The position numbers were made by a program, and so were the translations under genes. DNA of 64,000 nucleotides from Massilia atriviolacea (GTDB lineage Bacteria; Pseudomonadota; Gammaproteobacteria; Burkholderiales; Burkholderiaceae_D), in assembly GCF_003953935.1 (NCBI RefSeq), contig NZ_RXLQ01000001.1, positions 34,120 through 98,119 of the forward strand. Reading direction: 5' to 3'. The notes below the pieces were generated by a model. It was not told the origin of the DNA. It saw only the letters and a program-made list of their open reading frames with translations, and made no database searches. Below are positions 52,294 to 60,316 of this stretch, piece after piece; the first letter of the stretch is position 1; each line of letters starts with the position of its first letter.

Positions 52294-54132
52294 TCAGCCC
52301 GCCGTGCCGTGCGCCGCCTGCAGGCGCTCGGCAAAGCGCTGGGCCGGCACAAAGCCGATGATGCGGCCCTGCGGCACTTCCTTGCCGTTGGCATCGAACA
52401 GGATGATGCCCGGTGGCCCGAACAGGCTGAATTTTTTCATCAGCGCGCGGTCGTCGGCATTGTTGGCCGTGACGTCGACCTGGATCAGGCGCATTTTTTT
52501 CATCGAGGCGGCCACCGCGCTGTCCGGGAAGGTCATGCGTTCCATCTCCTTGCAGGCCACGCACCAGTCGGCGTAGAAGTCGAGCATCACCGGGGTGGTG
52601 GTGTCGGCCAATGCCTTTTCCAGTTCGGCCACGGTGCGGATGCGGGTGAACTGCGGCCCTTCTTCGGCGTGCGCGGTGGCGATCGCGCCGCCGCCGCGCA
52701 GGTGCGCCAGCGGTTGCAGCACGTCGCGTCCCGAGCTGGCCGCGCCGGCCAGTTCGAACAGGCCGCCGACCAGCATCAGCACGCCCAGCGCCTTGCCGGC
52801 ATAGGCGCCGATGCCGCTGTGCGGCGGCAGCGCCTGGCCCACGTGCAGGAACAGCGCGCACAGGATTGCAAAGCCGCCCCACAAGGCCATCATCACCTGC
52901 ACCGGGAACACCGGCGAGACCATCCAGATGGCGACCGCGATGAGCAGCATGCCGAACACCTTCTTTACGCCGTTCATCCAGGCGCCGGCGCGCGGCAGCA
53001 GGCTGCCGGCCGACAGCCCCGTGAGCAGCAGGGGCACGCTCATCCCGAGCGCCATCGAAAACAGCGCCCAGCCGCCGATCCAGGCATTGCCGGTCTGGCT
53101 GATGTAGAGCAGCGCGCCGGCCAGGGGACCTGCCACGCAGGGACCGACGATCAGCGCCGACAGCGCGCCCATGACGAACACGCCCGCGAAGCGCCCGCCC
53201 TGGACCGCGCCGCCGGTGCTGGACAGGCGCGATTGCAGGGAGCTTGGCAGCTGCAGCTGATACACATCGAACATCGACAGCGCCAGGCCGACCAGCAGCG
53301 CGCCGAAGGTCAGCAGCACCCACGGTTTTTGCAGCGCGCCGGCCAGGCCTTCGCCGGCCAGCCCCGCGCCCACGCCGAGCGCGGTGTAGACCAGGGCCAT
53401 GCCGAGGCAGTAGGCGCTGGCCAGCAGCAGGCCGCGCGAACGCGATACCGTGCCTTCGCCGACGATGATCGACGAGAGGATCGGCACCATCGGCAGCACG
53501 CAGGGCGTAAACGAGAGCAGGAGGCCGAACAGCAGGAAGGCGCTGCCGATGCGCCACAGGCTGCCGCTTTGCAGGGTGCGCTGGGCCAGGGTGGTGTCGT
53601 CTTCAGGGACTGCCGCCGCCGCTGCCGGCGCGGCCGGCGCTGCCGGTGCGGCAGCCGGTGCCGCTGCCTCGGCCTGCGCCGTCAGCACGCCCGGCCTGGC
53701 CGGATCGACCAGATAGGTCTTGGTGATGGGCGAGTAGCACAGGCCCGCGTCGGCGCAGCCCTGGTAGGCCACGTTCAGCGTGAACGGCCTGGACCTCGCG
53801 GCCAGCGTGACATCGAGCTGGCCGGCGTAGGTTTCCATCTCCTTGTTGAAGTTCTCGTCGAACTTGCGCACGCCCGCCGGCAGGCCAGGCGCGGCCACCG
53901 GGTCCTGGCCGGCGGCGCTGGTGAAGCCGAGGCGGTCGCGGTACAGGTGGTAGCCCGGGGCGACGCTCCAGCGCAGGGCGACGGCGCCGCCGTCCTTGAC
54001 TTCGGTGCGCAGCACGAAGGCTTGCTCGGGATCGAGGAAGTCGTCGGCCGCGGCGGCTTTGCCCGCCCAGCCGGCAAGGGCGAGCATGGCCAGCAGCGAC
54101 AGCAGCCATCTCATGAAAGGTGCGGATGTCAT
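52294..54132 (-). CDS. dsbD: DsbD, thiol:disulfide interchange protein
   Basis: A 612-residue membrane enzyme that moves reducing power to the periplasm. The N-terminal domain has CADAGLCYSP, the membrane domain FTPCVLPMVP and GPCVAGPLAGAL, and the C-terminal thioredoxin domain WCVACKEM. All six redox cysteines are kept. A poly-Ala/Pro linker joins the first two. GGAG precedes the ATG. It ends the ApbE/DUF3570/DUF4266/TlpA operon and can supply electrons to TlpA, to cytochrome c maturation and to the Sox thioredoxin. Confidence 0.92.
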   Translation of the reverse strand: MTSAPFMRWLLSLLAMLALAGWAGKAAAADDFLDPEQAFVLRTEVKDGGAVALRWSVAPGYHLYRDRLGFTSAAGQDPVAAPGLPAGVRKFDENFNKEMETYAGQLDVTLAARSRPFTLNVAYQGCADAGLCYSPITKTYLVDPARPGVLTAQAEAAAPAAAPAAPAAPAAAAAVPEDDTTLAQRTLQSGSLWRIGSAFLLFGLLLSFTPCVLPMVPILSSIIVGEGTVSRSRGLLLASAYCLGMALVYTALGVGAGLAGEGLAGALQKPWVLLTFGALLVGLALSMFDVYQLQLPSSLQSRLSSTGGAVQGGRFAGVFVMGALSALIVGPCVAGPLAGALLYISQTGNAWIGGWALFSMALGMSVPLLLTGLSAGSLLPRAGAWMNGVKKVFGMLLIAVAIWMVSPVFPVQVMMALWGGFAILCALFLHVGQALPPHSGIGAYAGKALGVLMLVGGLFELAGAASSGRDVLQPLAHLRGGGAIATAHAEEGPQFTRIRTVAELEKALADTTTPVMLDFYADWCVACKEMERMTFPDSAVAASMKKMRLIQVDVTANNADDRALMKKFSLFGPPGIILFDANGKEVPQGRIIGFVPAQRFAERLQAAHGTAG

Positions 54133-54153
54133 GGTGATTCTCCAGTAGTTGGT

Positions 54154-55059
54154 TCAGGGTGAAGCTGCTTGCACATCTTTGGAGTAGCGTTGGCCTTGCT
54201 GGTCGATGGCCAGGTAGGCCATGCCCGACCGGTCGAGGAAGGCCAGGCCGTCCTCCTGCATCAGCATGGCGATGGTGGAACAACTGCCGGCGGCAATCGC
54301 CAGCGGCCCGAGCACGCTGACCGAGCGCCAGTGCGACACCGGCATGCCGCTGCGCGGATCGAGTAGGTGGCAGTAGCGGCGGCCGGCGACGTCGATGAAG
54401 CGCTCGTAGTCGCCGCTGGTGGCCAGCGCGCCGCTGGCGATCGGGATCGCCGCCGCCAGGCGTTCGCTGTCGCGCGGGTCCTGCACGCCGATCGACCATG
54501 GCGCGCCGTCCGGCTGCGGGCCGATGATGCGCAGGTCGCCGCCCAGGTTGACGTAACCGTGGCGCACCCCGGCCGCGCACAAGAGTGCGGCGGCGCGGTC
54601 GGCCGCGTATTCCTTGCCGAAGCCGCCGAAGTCGATCTCCATGCCCGCCCTGGCCAGGCGGACGGCGCCGCCGGCGCGCTCCACCTGCTGCCAGCCGACC
54701 AGCGGCAGCAGCGCGTCGAGCGCCGCCTGCGCCGGCAGGACAGGACGGCGGAAGTCCCAGGCGCGCCGCAGCACGCCGGAGGTGATGTCGAACAGGCCGC
54801 CGCTGCTGGCGTGCAGCACGCCGGCATAGTCCAGCAGGGCGTTGGTCTCGTCATCGCAGGCCAGCGCATCGCCCCCGGCGGCGGCGTTGATGCGCGCGAC
54901 AATGCTGTCGGCCCGGTAGCGCGAGAAGCTGCGCTCGACGCGGCGCACCTCGTCGATGGCCGCTCGCGCCAATGCCGCGCCATTGGCGCCGGGCGCCGTT
55001 GCCAGGCGCAGCTCGCAGCGGCTGGCCATGGCCTCGAACGGGAATGCCTGGACGTCCAT
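54154..55059 (-). CDS. apbE: ApbE, FAD:protein FMN transferase
   Basis: A 301-residue enzyme that attaches FMN to threonines of target proteins. It shows FEAMASRCELRL, GMEIDFGGFGKEYAADRAA and GYVNLGGDLRIIG, and a C-terminal region with SGDYERFIDVAGRRYCHLLDPRSG and AMLMQEDG. No signal peptide was seen, unlike many ApbE lipoproteins, so it may act in the cytoplasm or rely on another export route. Its ATG overlaps the DUF3570 stop (ATGA). No classical target motif was found in the neighbours. Confidence 0.9.
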   Translation of the reverse strand: MDVQAFPFEAMASRCELRLATAPGANGAALARAAIDEVRRVERSFSRYRADSIVARINAAAGGDALACDDETNALLDYAGVLHASSGGLFDITSGVLRRAWDFRRPVLPAQAALDALLPLVGWQQVERAGGAVRLARAGMEIDFGGFGKEYAADRAAALLCAAGVRHGYVNLGGDLRIIGPQPDGAPWSIGVQDPRDSERLAAAIPIASGALATSGDYERFIDVAGRRYCHLLDPRSGMPVSHWRSVSVLGPLAIAAGSCSTIAMLMQEDGLAFLDRSGMAYLAIDQQGQRYSKDVQAASP

Positions 55060-56204
55060 CAGAACTGGCGCGTCAGGCCCAGCTGGATGCTGTGGGCGCG
55101 CAGCGGTTCGAGTCCCGGGCTGCCCTTGTCGAACAGGCGCCAGCTGCCGCGCTGCTGGTAGGCTTCGAACTTGACGTCGACGATCCAGTCGCGGCTCAAC
55201 TGCCTGGCGACCTTGATCCCCAGCGTCACCGCGCCGAAGCCGGACAGGCGCTGGTCGGCCGAGGACAGCGCGTCCGGGTTGCGTTCGTAGCCGGGCCGGA
55301 ACGGCTCGCCCAGCACGCCGTCGTACACCGGATCGAAGTAGAAGCGCGCCGCGCGCTGCGAATACAGGCGCGCCGAGGGCGTGACGATCCAGCCCTGGCC
55401 GAGCGGCTGCACGTATTCGCCGCCGAAGGTGTGGGCGCGGATGCCGTAGGTATCGGTGTAATAGCGGTACGAAAGGCGGCTGGTGGCGCCGAGCGCGGCA
55501 TGGTGATGGTTCCAGCGCCCCATGACGGTGCTCTGGTTGCGCTTGCGCGGCCGGTTGTCGAAGGCCTTGTACGGGTCCGAAAAGTAGCCGTGCCCGCGGT
55601 TGTGGGTCACGGTCAGCTGCGCCAGGTCGTTCGGTCCCAGCACCTGGGTCACCCCGGCGAGGAAGTTCAGGGTCTGGCGCGATTCGTCGCGCACGATGAA
55701 GTTGACCGGATTGATGGAGTCGTCCGAGCCGCCCACGCCGAGCGAGTACGTGGTGTTCTTGTCTTCGCTCGACATGGTGCCGGTCAGCGACAGGGCGCGC
55801 GAATCGTAGTCGTGCTCGGTCGAATAGGCCGCGCCGACGGTCAGGCTGCCGCGCGAGAAGTAGCGCGTAACGGCGGCGTCGCCGGCCTTGCGGTCGTCGC
55901 TCATGCGCGAGGCGCCCGACACCGCCGTGTGGTAGCGCGGCGAGGCGCCCGACACATCGTCGGCCGTCAGCGAACCGGAGACCGACCACACGCCGGCCAC
56001 CGGCGCGACGACCGAGATCGACGGCGCGCGCACGCGGATGCGGTCCATGCTGGACTGGTTCTCTTCGTAACTGAGCAGCTTGACGCTGATGGACGCGTGC
56101 TCGGGCGGGGTTTCGGCATGCACCAGGCCTGGCAGCATGAGCGCCGCCGCCAGGATGGCGTGGCCGAGGGCCGGATTGTGCGCGGGGAGGAGTGGGGTGG
56201 TCAT
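55059..56204 (-). CDS. DUF3570 outer membrane beta-barrel-like protein
   Basis: A 381-residue exported protein (signal ending PGLVHAET) with alternating strands and a C-terminal phenylalanine (IQLGLTRQF), matching DUF3570. It is rich in turns such as YSTEHDYDSRALSLTG. It is always, as I recall, beside DUF4266 and ApbE-type genes, but the function is unestablished. The start at 56204 is moderate. It overlaps ApbE and lies 17 bases after the DUF4266 stop. Confidence 0.78.
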   Translation of the reverse strand: MTTPLLPAHNPALGHAILAAALMLPGLVHAETPPEHASISVKLLSYEENQSSMDRIRVRAPSISVVAPVAGVWSVSGSLTADDVSGASPRYHTAVSGASRMSDDRKAGDAAVTRYFSRGSLTVGAAYSTEHDYDSRALSLTGTMSSEDKNTTYSLGVGGSDDSINPVNFIVRDESRQTLNFLAGVTQVLGPNDLAQLTVTHNRGHGYFSDPYKAFDNRPRKRNQSTVMGRWNHHHAALGATSRLSYRYYTDTYGIRAHTFGGEYVQPLGQGWIVTPSARLYSQRAARFYFDPVYDGVLGEPFRPGYERNPDALSSADQRLSGFGAVTLGIKVARQLSRDWIVDVKFEAYQQRGSWRLFDKGSPGLEPLRAHSIQLGLTRQF

Positions 56205-56221
56205 GTGCTGTTCGATTCCTC

Positions 56222-56461
56222 TTAATTGCAGCCGCAGCCGCCGCCGCCGACACCGCTGCCGCCGGACGCCGCCTCGCGGCTGTTATAAATATGCTCGTTG
56301 AAGCGCGCTTCGAGGCCGTCGCCCTCCATCAGCATCTCGGTCTTGGCCAGCGTGCCTTTTTCCCAGGCTTGCACCGGAGTGATGGCCGCGCAGCCGGTGG
56401 CGCCGGCGGCCAGCGCCGCCACCGCGGCCGCGCGCAGCAGGATCGTGGACAGGGCCGTCAT
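56222..56461 (-). CDS. DUF4266 lipoprotein with Gly/Cys tail
   Basis: A 79-residue lipoprotein (lipobox AAGATGC). The middle has VQAWEKGTLAKTEMLMEGDG, the family motif. It ends in a glycine-rich stretch finishing GGGGCGCN, whose two cysteines could bind metal, be lipidated or be modified. Start and stop overlap its neighbours (ATGA with TlpA). The small size and conserved tail suggest a processed or substrate-type protein. No FMN-acceptor motif was obvious. Confidence 0.75.
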   Translation of the reverse strand: MTALSTILLRAAAVAALAAGATGCAAITPVQAWEKGTLAKTEMLMEGDGLEARFNEHIYNSREAASGGSGVGGGGCGCN

Positions 56462-56967
56462 TTCTTCGCTCCCAGCGCCGCCCTGATCTTGGTTTCCAGT
56501 TCCTCGCGGTCGCCCGCCTTGAAGCCGCTATGCTCGAACAGCACCTTGCCGTCCGCGCCGATCAGCACACTGCTCGGCATGCCTTTGATGCCATAACTGC
56601 GCGGCGTGGCGCCGGCCGGATCGAAGCCGATCGCGAACTTGGCCGGGGTGCCGGCCAGGAAGGTGCGCGCATCGTCGACCTTGGCGTCGACATTGACGCC
56701 GACGATCTGCAAGCCCTGCGGACCGTATTTGGCCTGCATCTCGTTCATCCACGGGAACGACTGGCGGCACGGGCCGCACCAGGAGGCCCAGAAGTCGAGG
56801 TACACCACCTTGCCGGCGTATTTGTCGAGCTTGACCGCGCCATCGGGGCCGGCGAGGTCGAAGGCCGGGGCGGGTTTTCCCGCTTCCAGCGCGCTGGCGG
56901 GCGCCGCCAGCAGCGCCAGGAGCAGGGATGCGGCCAGTGCGCGTGTGTTGCGTTTGAAGTTGTTCAT
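56458..56967 (-). CDS. TlpA-like periplasmic thioredoxin
   Basis: A 169-residue protein with a signal (LLLALLAAPASALEAG) and thioredoxin fold: FWASWCGPCRQSFPWM with CGPC, and GMPSSVLIG with the cis-proline. It would reduce disulfides in the periplasm, with DsbD in the same operon as its electron source. ATG 56994 overlaps the stop of the upstream gene and would add nine residues; 56967 was preferred. Its end overlaps DUF4266. Confidence 0.85.
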   Translation of the reverse strand: MNNFKRNTRALAASLLLALLAAPASALEAGKPAPAFDLAGPDGAVKLDKYAGKVVYLDFWASWCGPCRQSFPWMNEMQAKYGPQGLQIVGVNVDAKVDDARTFLAGTPAKFAIGFDPAGATPRSYGIKGMPSSVLIGADGKVLFEHSGFKAGDREELETKIRAALGAKK

Positions 56968-56990
56968 GCCGGTTCCGTAAAGTGGGTTGA

Positions 56991-59114
56991 TCATGGCTGC
57001 GCCGGATTGCGCCGGCGCCAGAGAAGGACCGCTGCCGCCATCAGTGCCAGCAGGGCCAGCATCGGATCGCTGCCGCCGCGTACCGAGGAACAGCCGCCGC
57101 CGCCCTGGTTCTGTGCCGGCGCCGGAGCGGCTGGCGTGGCGGCGGCCTGGCCGGCCAAGGCGATGGTCCAGCTGGCGCCGGTGTCGGTGCGCAGCACCAC
57201 GCTGCCGCTGCTGGCGCCCGAGGCGGCCGGGGTGTAGGCCACCACCAGGTCGCACGAGGCGCCCGGTTGCAGCGCAAACGGCAAGGCCGCGCAGCCGCTG
57301 GCATCAGGCACGCGCGCGAACGGACCGCTGAAGGTCGCGGAGGCCAGGTTGATGGCGGCGGTGCCCGCATTACCGAGCGTGAAGCGCTTGTTCGCCGTGC
57401 TGGCGCCAAAGTCGAACGACTGCGGCGTGAGCGTGAGCGATGGCGCGGCCGCGACGGCGGTGCCGGTGCCTGCCAGCGGCAGCGCAAACTGCGTGCCGCC
57501 GTCGGTTGCCAGCAGCAGCCTGGCACTGCGCGCGCCAGGTGCGCCTGGCTTGAAGGTGGTCTCGATGGTGCAGCTGCCTGCGGGGCTGACCGTGGCGTCG
57601 GCGGCGCAGGTGCCGCCGAGGACGAAGTCGCCGCCGTTGGCGCCGTCGATCGCGAGCGTTGCGATCTTCAGAGCCGCCGTACCGGGATTGCGCAGTACCG
57701 TCGTGTGCGGCGCTGCGCTTTTACCGACCTGGATTTCGCCGAAGCCGACCGGACCCGTGTCCGACAAGGTTGGCGTGGCGACAGCGGCGGTGGTGCCGGC
57801 GCCGCTGACTGCCACCTGCACGGCGCCGCCGTTGAAGCTGGCCACCAGCGTAGCCGCAAACGATCCGGCGGCGGACGGTGCGAACAGCACCGGTACGCTG
57901 CAGGTGGCGCCCGGCGCCAGCGGCGCGCCGCAGTGAGTGCCCGGCGCCACGCTGAACGCAGCGGCGCCGTTGAAGGCAATCGACGAGAAAGCGAGGGACA
58001 CGTTGCCGGTGTTGGCCAGCGTGACGCTCTGCGTGCCGGCGGCGCTGCCGATGGTCTGGCTGCCGAAGGCCAGCGCGCTCGGGGTGGCGCTGGCGGCCGC
58101 CGTCGCGCTGGCGCCGCTGCCGGCCAGGCCGATGGTGACGTTGCCGTTTGCGGCATTCGAGGCCACCGTCAGGTTGCCGGCGAAGGCGCCGCCGGCGGTC
58201 GGCTGCGCCACCACCGTCAGCGCGCAACTGGCGCCGGCGGCGAGCGGCTTGCTCACAGCGCACGCGCCGCCGAGCGAGAAGATGGCGGGATTGGCGCCGC
58301 CCAGGGTAAGGGCGCTGAAGGTCAGCGGGCTCTGGCCGCTGTTATTGATGGTGATGCTTTGCGGGGCCGATGGCGCATTGATGGCCAGCGCGCCGAAGTC
58401 GATGCTGGTGGCGGACACGCCGATGGTGGCCTGGGGCGATGCGCTGGCGGTGCCGCTCAGGGCCACGCTGCTGGTGCCGCCGGTGCCGTTGTGGGCCACG
58501 GCCAGGGTGGCGCTGCGCGCGCCGGCGACGCTCGGCTTGAAGCTGACCAGCACCGTGCAGTTGGCGCCCGCCGCCACCGCGCCGCCAGGGGCGCAGGTGC
58601 CCCCGGCGATGCTGAAGTCCGCCGCCGCCGCGCCGGTCACGCCGATGGTGTCGATCGTGAGCGCGCTGGTCCCGGTGTTGGCCAGGGTGGCCGCGAGAGC
58701 GCTGCCGGTCTGCCCCAGCAGCGTGCCGCTGAAGGCGAGGCTGGAGGGAGTCAGGCTCGCCGCCGGCGCCCCGGTCACGCCCGGGTTGCCGATGAAGGCC
58801 GCGATGTCGGCCAGGTCGGCATCGACGAATTTACCGGCGTAGATATTGCCCATGCCGCCCTTGTTGGCGGCAATCGCGGCGCTGATGGCGGCCGGATTAT
58901 TGGCCGCGCTCAGGATCCGGCTGACGTTGGTGGCCGGGTTGGCGGTGTGGCAGCGCGCGCACGCCGTGCCGCCGCCGGTCGGCCCGTTCAGGTACAGCGT
59001 CTTGCCGCGCAGGGCATCGGCCGCGTGGGCCTGGCCCATCGCCAGCAGTGCGCACAGGCCGGCGCCGCGCATGTAATGCCGCAGGCCGGATTGGTTCAGT
59101 CGAAATCCCCTCAT
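56991..59114 (-). CDS. Large cytochrome/Ig-like repeat protein with JDVT-CTERM-type anchor
   Basis: A 707-residue exported protein. After a signal (LCALLAMGQAHA) comes a cytochrome c motif, CARCH at 52-56, then about five ASPM/SPD-2/Hydin-like ('choice-of-anchor D') Ig-like domains of 100 residues. The C-terminus has QGGGGCSSVRGGSDP with Cys675, a hydrophobic helix and WRRRNP, the CTERM layout cleaved by MrtJ/MrtX-type intramembrane proteases. AGGAG precedes the ATG at 59114. The protease gene lies directly upstream. It should end up at the cell surface. Confidence 0.8.
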   Translation of the reverse strand: MRGFRLNQSGLRHYMRGAGLCALLAMGQAHAADALRGKTLYLNGPTGGGTACARCHTANPATNVSRILSAANNPAAISAAIAANKGGMGNIYAGKFVDADLADIAAFIGNPGVTGAPAASLTPSSLAFSGTLLGQTGSALAATLANTGTSALTIDTIGVTGAAAADFSIAGGTCAPGGAVAAGANCTVLVSFKPSVAGARSATLAVAHNGTGGTSSVALSGTASASPQATIGVSATSIDFGALAINAPSAPQSITINNSGQSPLTFSALTLGGANPAIFSLGGACAVSKPLAAGASCALTVVAQPTAGGAFAGNLTVASNAANGNVTIGLAGSGASATAAASATPSALAFGSQTIGSAAGTQSVTLANTGNVSLAFSSIAFNGAAAFSVAPGTHCGAPLAPGATCSVPVLFAPSAAGSFAATLVASFNGGAVQVAVSGAGTTAAVATPTLSDTGPVGFGEIQVGKSAAPHTTVLRNPGTAALKIATLAIDGANGGDFVLGGTCAADATVSPAGSCTIETTFKPGAPGARSARLLLATDGGTQFALPLAGTGTAVAAAPSLTLTPQSFDFGASTANKRFTLGNAGTAAINLASATFSGPFARVPDASGCAALPFALQPGASCDLVVAYTPAASGASSGSVVLRTDTGASWTIALAGQAAATPAAPAPAQNQGGGGCSSVRGGSDPMLALLALMAAAVLLWRRRNPAQP

Positions 59115-59149
59115 TGCTACTCCTGGTTGATGTGTCATGGATGCTGAAA

Positions 59150-59518
59150 CTAGATGCTGAAACTGCAAAAAACCAATGCGTATCCGTTACACAGCGCGTG
59201 GACCAGTGCGCACCAGCGCCAGTCGCGCCAGCGGCGATACACCAGTCCGAACGCCAGTCCGGGCAGGAACACGGCCAGCATCGCTTGCCAGCCGGACGCC
59301 GCATGCAGCAGACTGAAGGCCAGGGCCGGCACGGCCAGGACTACCGCGACGTGGCCGCTGCGGCGCATCAGCCATTCCTGCAGGCCGGCCCGGACCACCA
59401 GTTCCTCCAGCAGCGGCGCGAGCAAGAGCAGGCGAAACAGGCTGGCCGCCGAGTGATCGAACAGTGATGGGCCGCACAGGGCAAACAAAATGCTGATCCT
59501 TCGTCGTTGGCGATGCAT
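59150..59518 (-). CDS. mrtJ: MrtJ-like CPBP intramembrane protease
   Basis: A 122-residue membrane protein of the CPBP glutamic-protease family. The catalytic motifs are EE at 38-39 with Arg43 (LLEELVVRAG), Phe68-His72 (FSLLHA) and His107-Asn111 (HALCN). It is shorter than most CPBP proteins, but an in-frame stop precedes the ATG so it cannot be longer. The next gene encodes a protein with a matching Cys-containing CTERM tag, its probable only substrate. The ATG lies about 12 bases after the predicted transcription start, with no clear ribosome binding site. Confidence 0.8.
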   Translation of the reverse strand: MHRQRRRISILFALCGPSLFDHSAASLFRLLLLAPLLEELVVRAGLQEWLMRRSGHVAVVLAVPALAFSLLHAASGWQAMLAVFLPGLAFGLVYRRWRDWRWCALVHALCNGYALVFCSFSI

Positions 59519-59536
59519 TGTTCGGCGTTATTGAAC

Positions 59537-59566
59537 GGTCAATACAGACTGGCATGCAAAAGGTTC
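59537..59566 (-). promoter_or_regulatory. ECF-type promoter of the mrtJ operon
   Basis: Read on the minus strand, GAACCTTTT (59566-59558), 12 bases, then GTATTGACC (59545-59537). The same layout lies divergently at 59655. It has the -35 AAC motif of ECF promoters, and the start site would be about 59530. Confidence 0.7.
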
Positions 59567-59578
59567 AATGCTTTTGCA
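59555..59578. repeat. 8-base inverted repeat in the divergent promoter
   Basis: TGCAAAAG and CTTTTGCA surround an eight-base loop, overlapping the -35 region of the mrtJ promoter. It may be an additional operator. Confidence 0.5.
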
Positions 59579-59654
59579 AATTATTTTTATGGAAATAGCC
59601 GCGTGTAAAATCGGAGGCTGGGGCAGGACGACAAAATTTTTTTCTCGGCAGCAT

Positions 59655-59684
59655 GAACCTTTTCGTTACGGGCAAGTATTCACC
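59655..59684 (+). promoter_or_regulatory. ECF-type promoter of the sigma factor operon
   Basis: GAACCTTTT (59655-59663), 12 bases, GTATTCACC (59676-59684). It differs from the mrtJ promoter only in the spacer and one base of the -10 region. Transcription would start near 59690, 30 bases before the sigma factor ATG, implying autoregulation. Confidence 0.7.
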
Positions 59685-59719
59685 GCAGAAGTAGCGAACA
59701 TCGTGGAGAACATCGCAGC

Positions 59720-60316
59720 ATGCTTAGACAATGGAGAGCGCGATTCGGGGGCGCGCCAGCACGACCGGAAGGGGCGAGCGAGCCGGAGTTGATTGCCCTG
59801 ATCGCGGGCGGGGACAGGGACGCCTTCCAGGCGCTGTACCGGATCTACTTCGGGCGGCTGGCGCGCTTCCTGGACCGGATGGTGCGCAACGGCGCCCTGA
59901 TCGAGGAAATCGTCAACGACACCATGCTGGTGGTATGGCAGAAGGCGCACACCTACGACAGTAGCTGCAAGGTCTCGACCTGGGTGTTCGCCATCGCCTA
60001 CCGCCAGGGGCTCAAGGCGGTGAACTTGCGCGACGAGCCGGTGGAATCGAATTTTGAGCTGGAAGCGGGCGACATGCGCCAGGAGCCGGAACAGGCCATC
60101 GCGCAGCAGCAGCTGCAGCAGGGCGTGGGCGACGCGCTCAAGGCGCTGTCGCTCGAACAGAGGGTGGTCGTGACCCTCACCTATTACCACGACATGGGCT
60201 ACCAGGAAATCGCCGAGACGATGGGCTGCCCTGTCAACACTGTCAAGACGCGGATGTTTCACGCACGGCAGCGCCTGCGGGTGCTGCTGTCCGCACATCA
60301 GGAAGAACTGTTATGA
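59720..60316 (+). CDS. ECF sigma factor
   Basis: A 198-residue RNA polymerase sigma factor of the extracytoplasmic-function type. Region 2 is DAFQALYRIYFGRLARFLDR and EIVNDTMLVVWQKAHTYDSS; region 4 is LSLEQRVVVTLTYYHDMGYQE, then MGCPVNTVKTRMFHARQRLR. The next gene, overlapping by four bases, encodes its anti-sigma factor. Its target promoters are likely the two matched GAACCTTTT sites beside it. Confidence 0.92.
   Translation: MLRQWRARFGGAPARPEGASEPELIALIAGGDRDAFQALYRIYFGRLARFLDRMVRNGALIEEIVNDTMLVVWQKAHTYDSSCKVSTWVFAIAYRQGLKAVNLRDEPVESNFELEAGDMRQEPEQAIAQQQLQQGVGDALKALSLEQRVVVTLTYYHDMGYQEIAETMGCPVNTVKTRMFHARQRLRVLLSAHQEELL

Noticed and set aside
57000..59147. Long plus-strand frame opposite the Ig-like repeat protein
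   Set aside because: Translation is a low-complexity shadow of the repetitive minus-strand gene.
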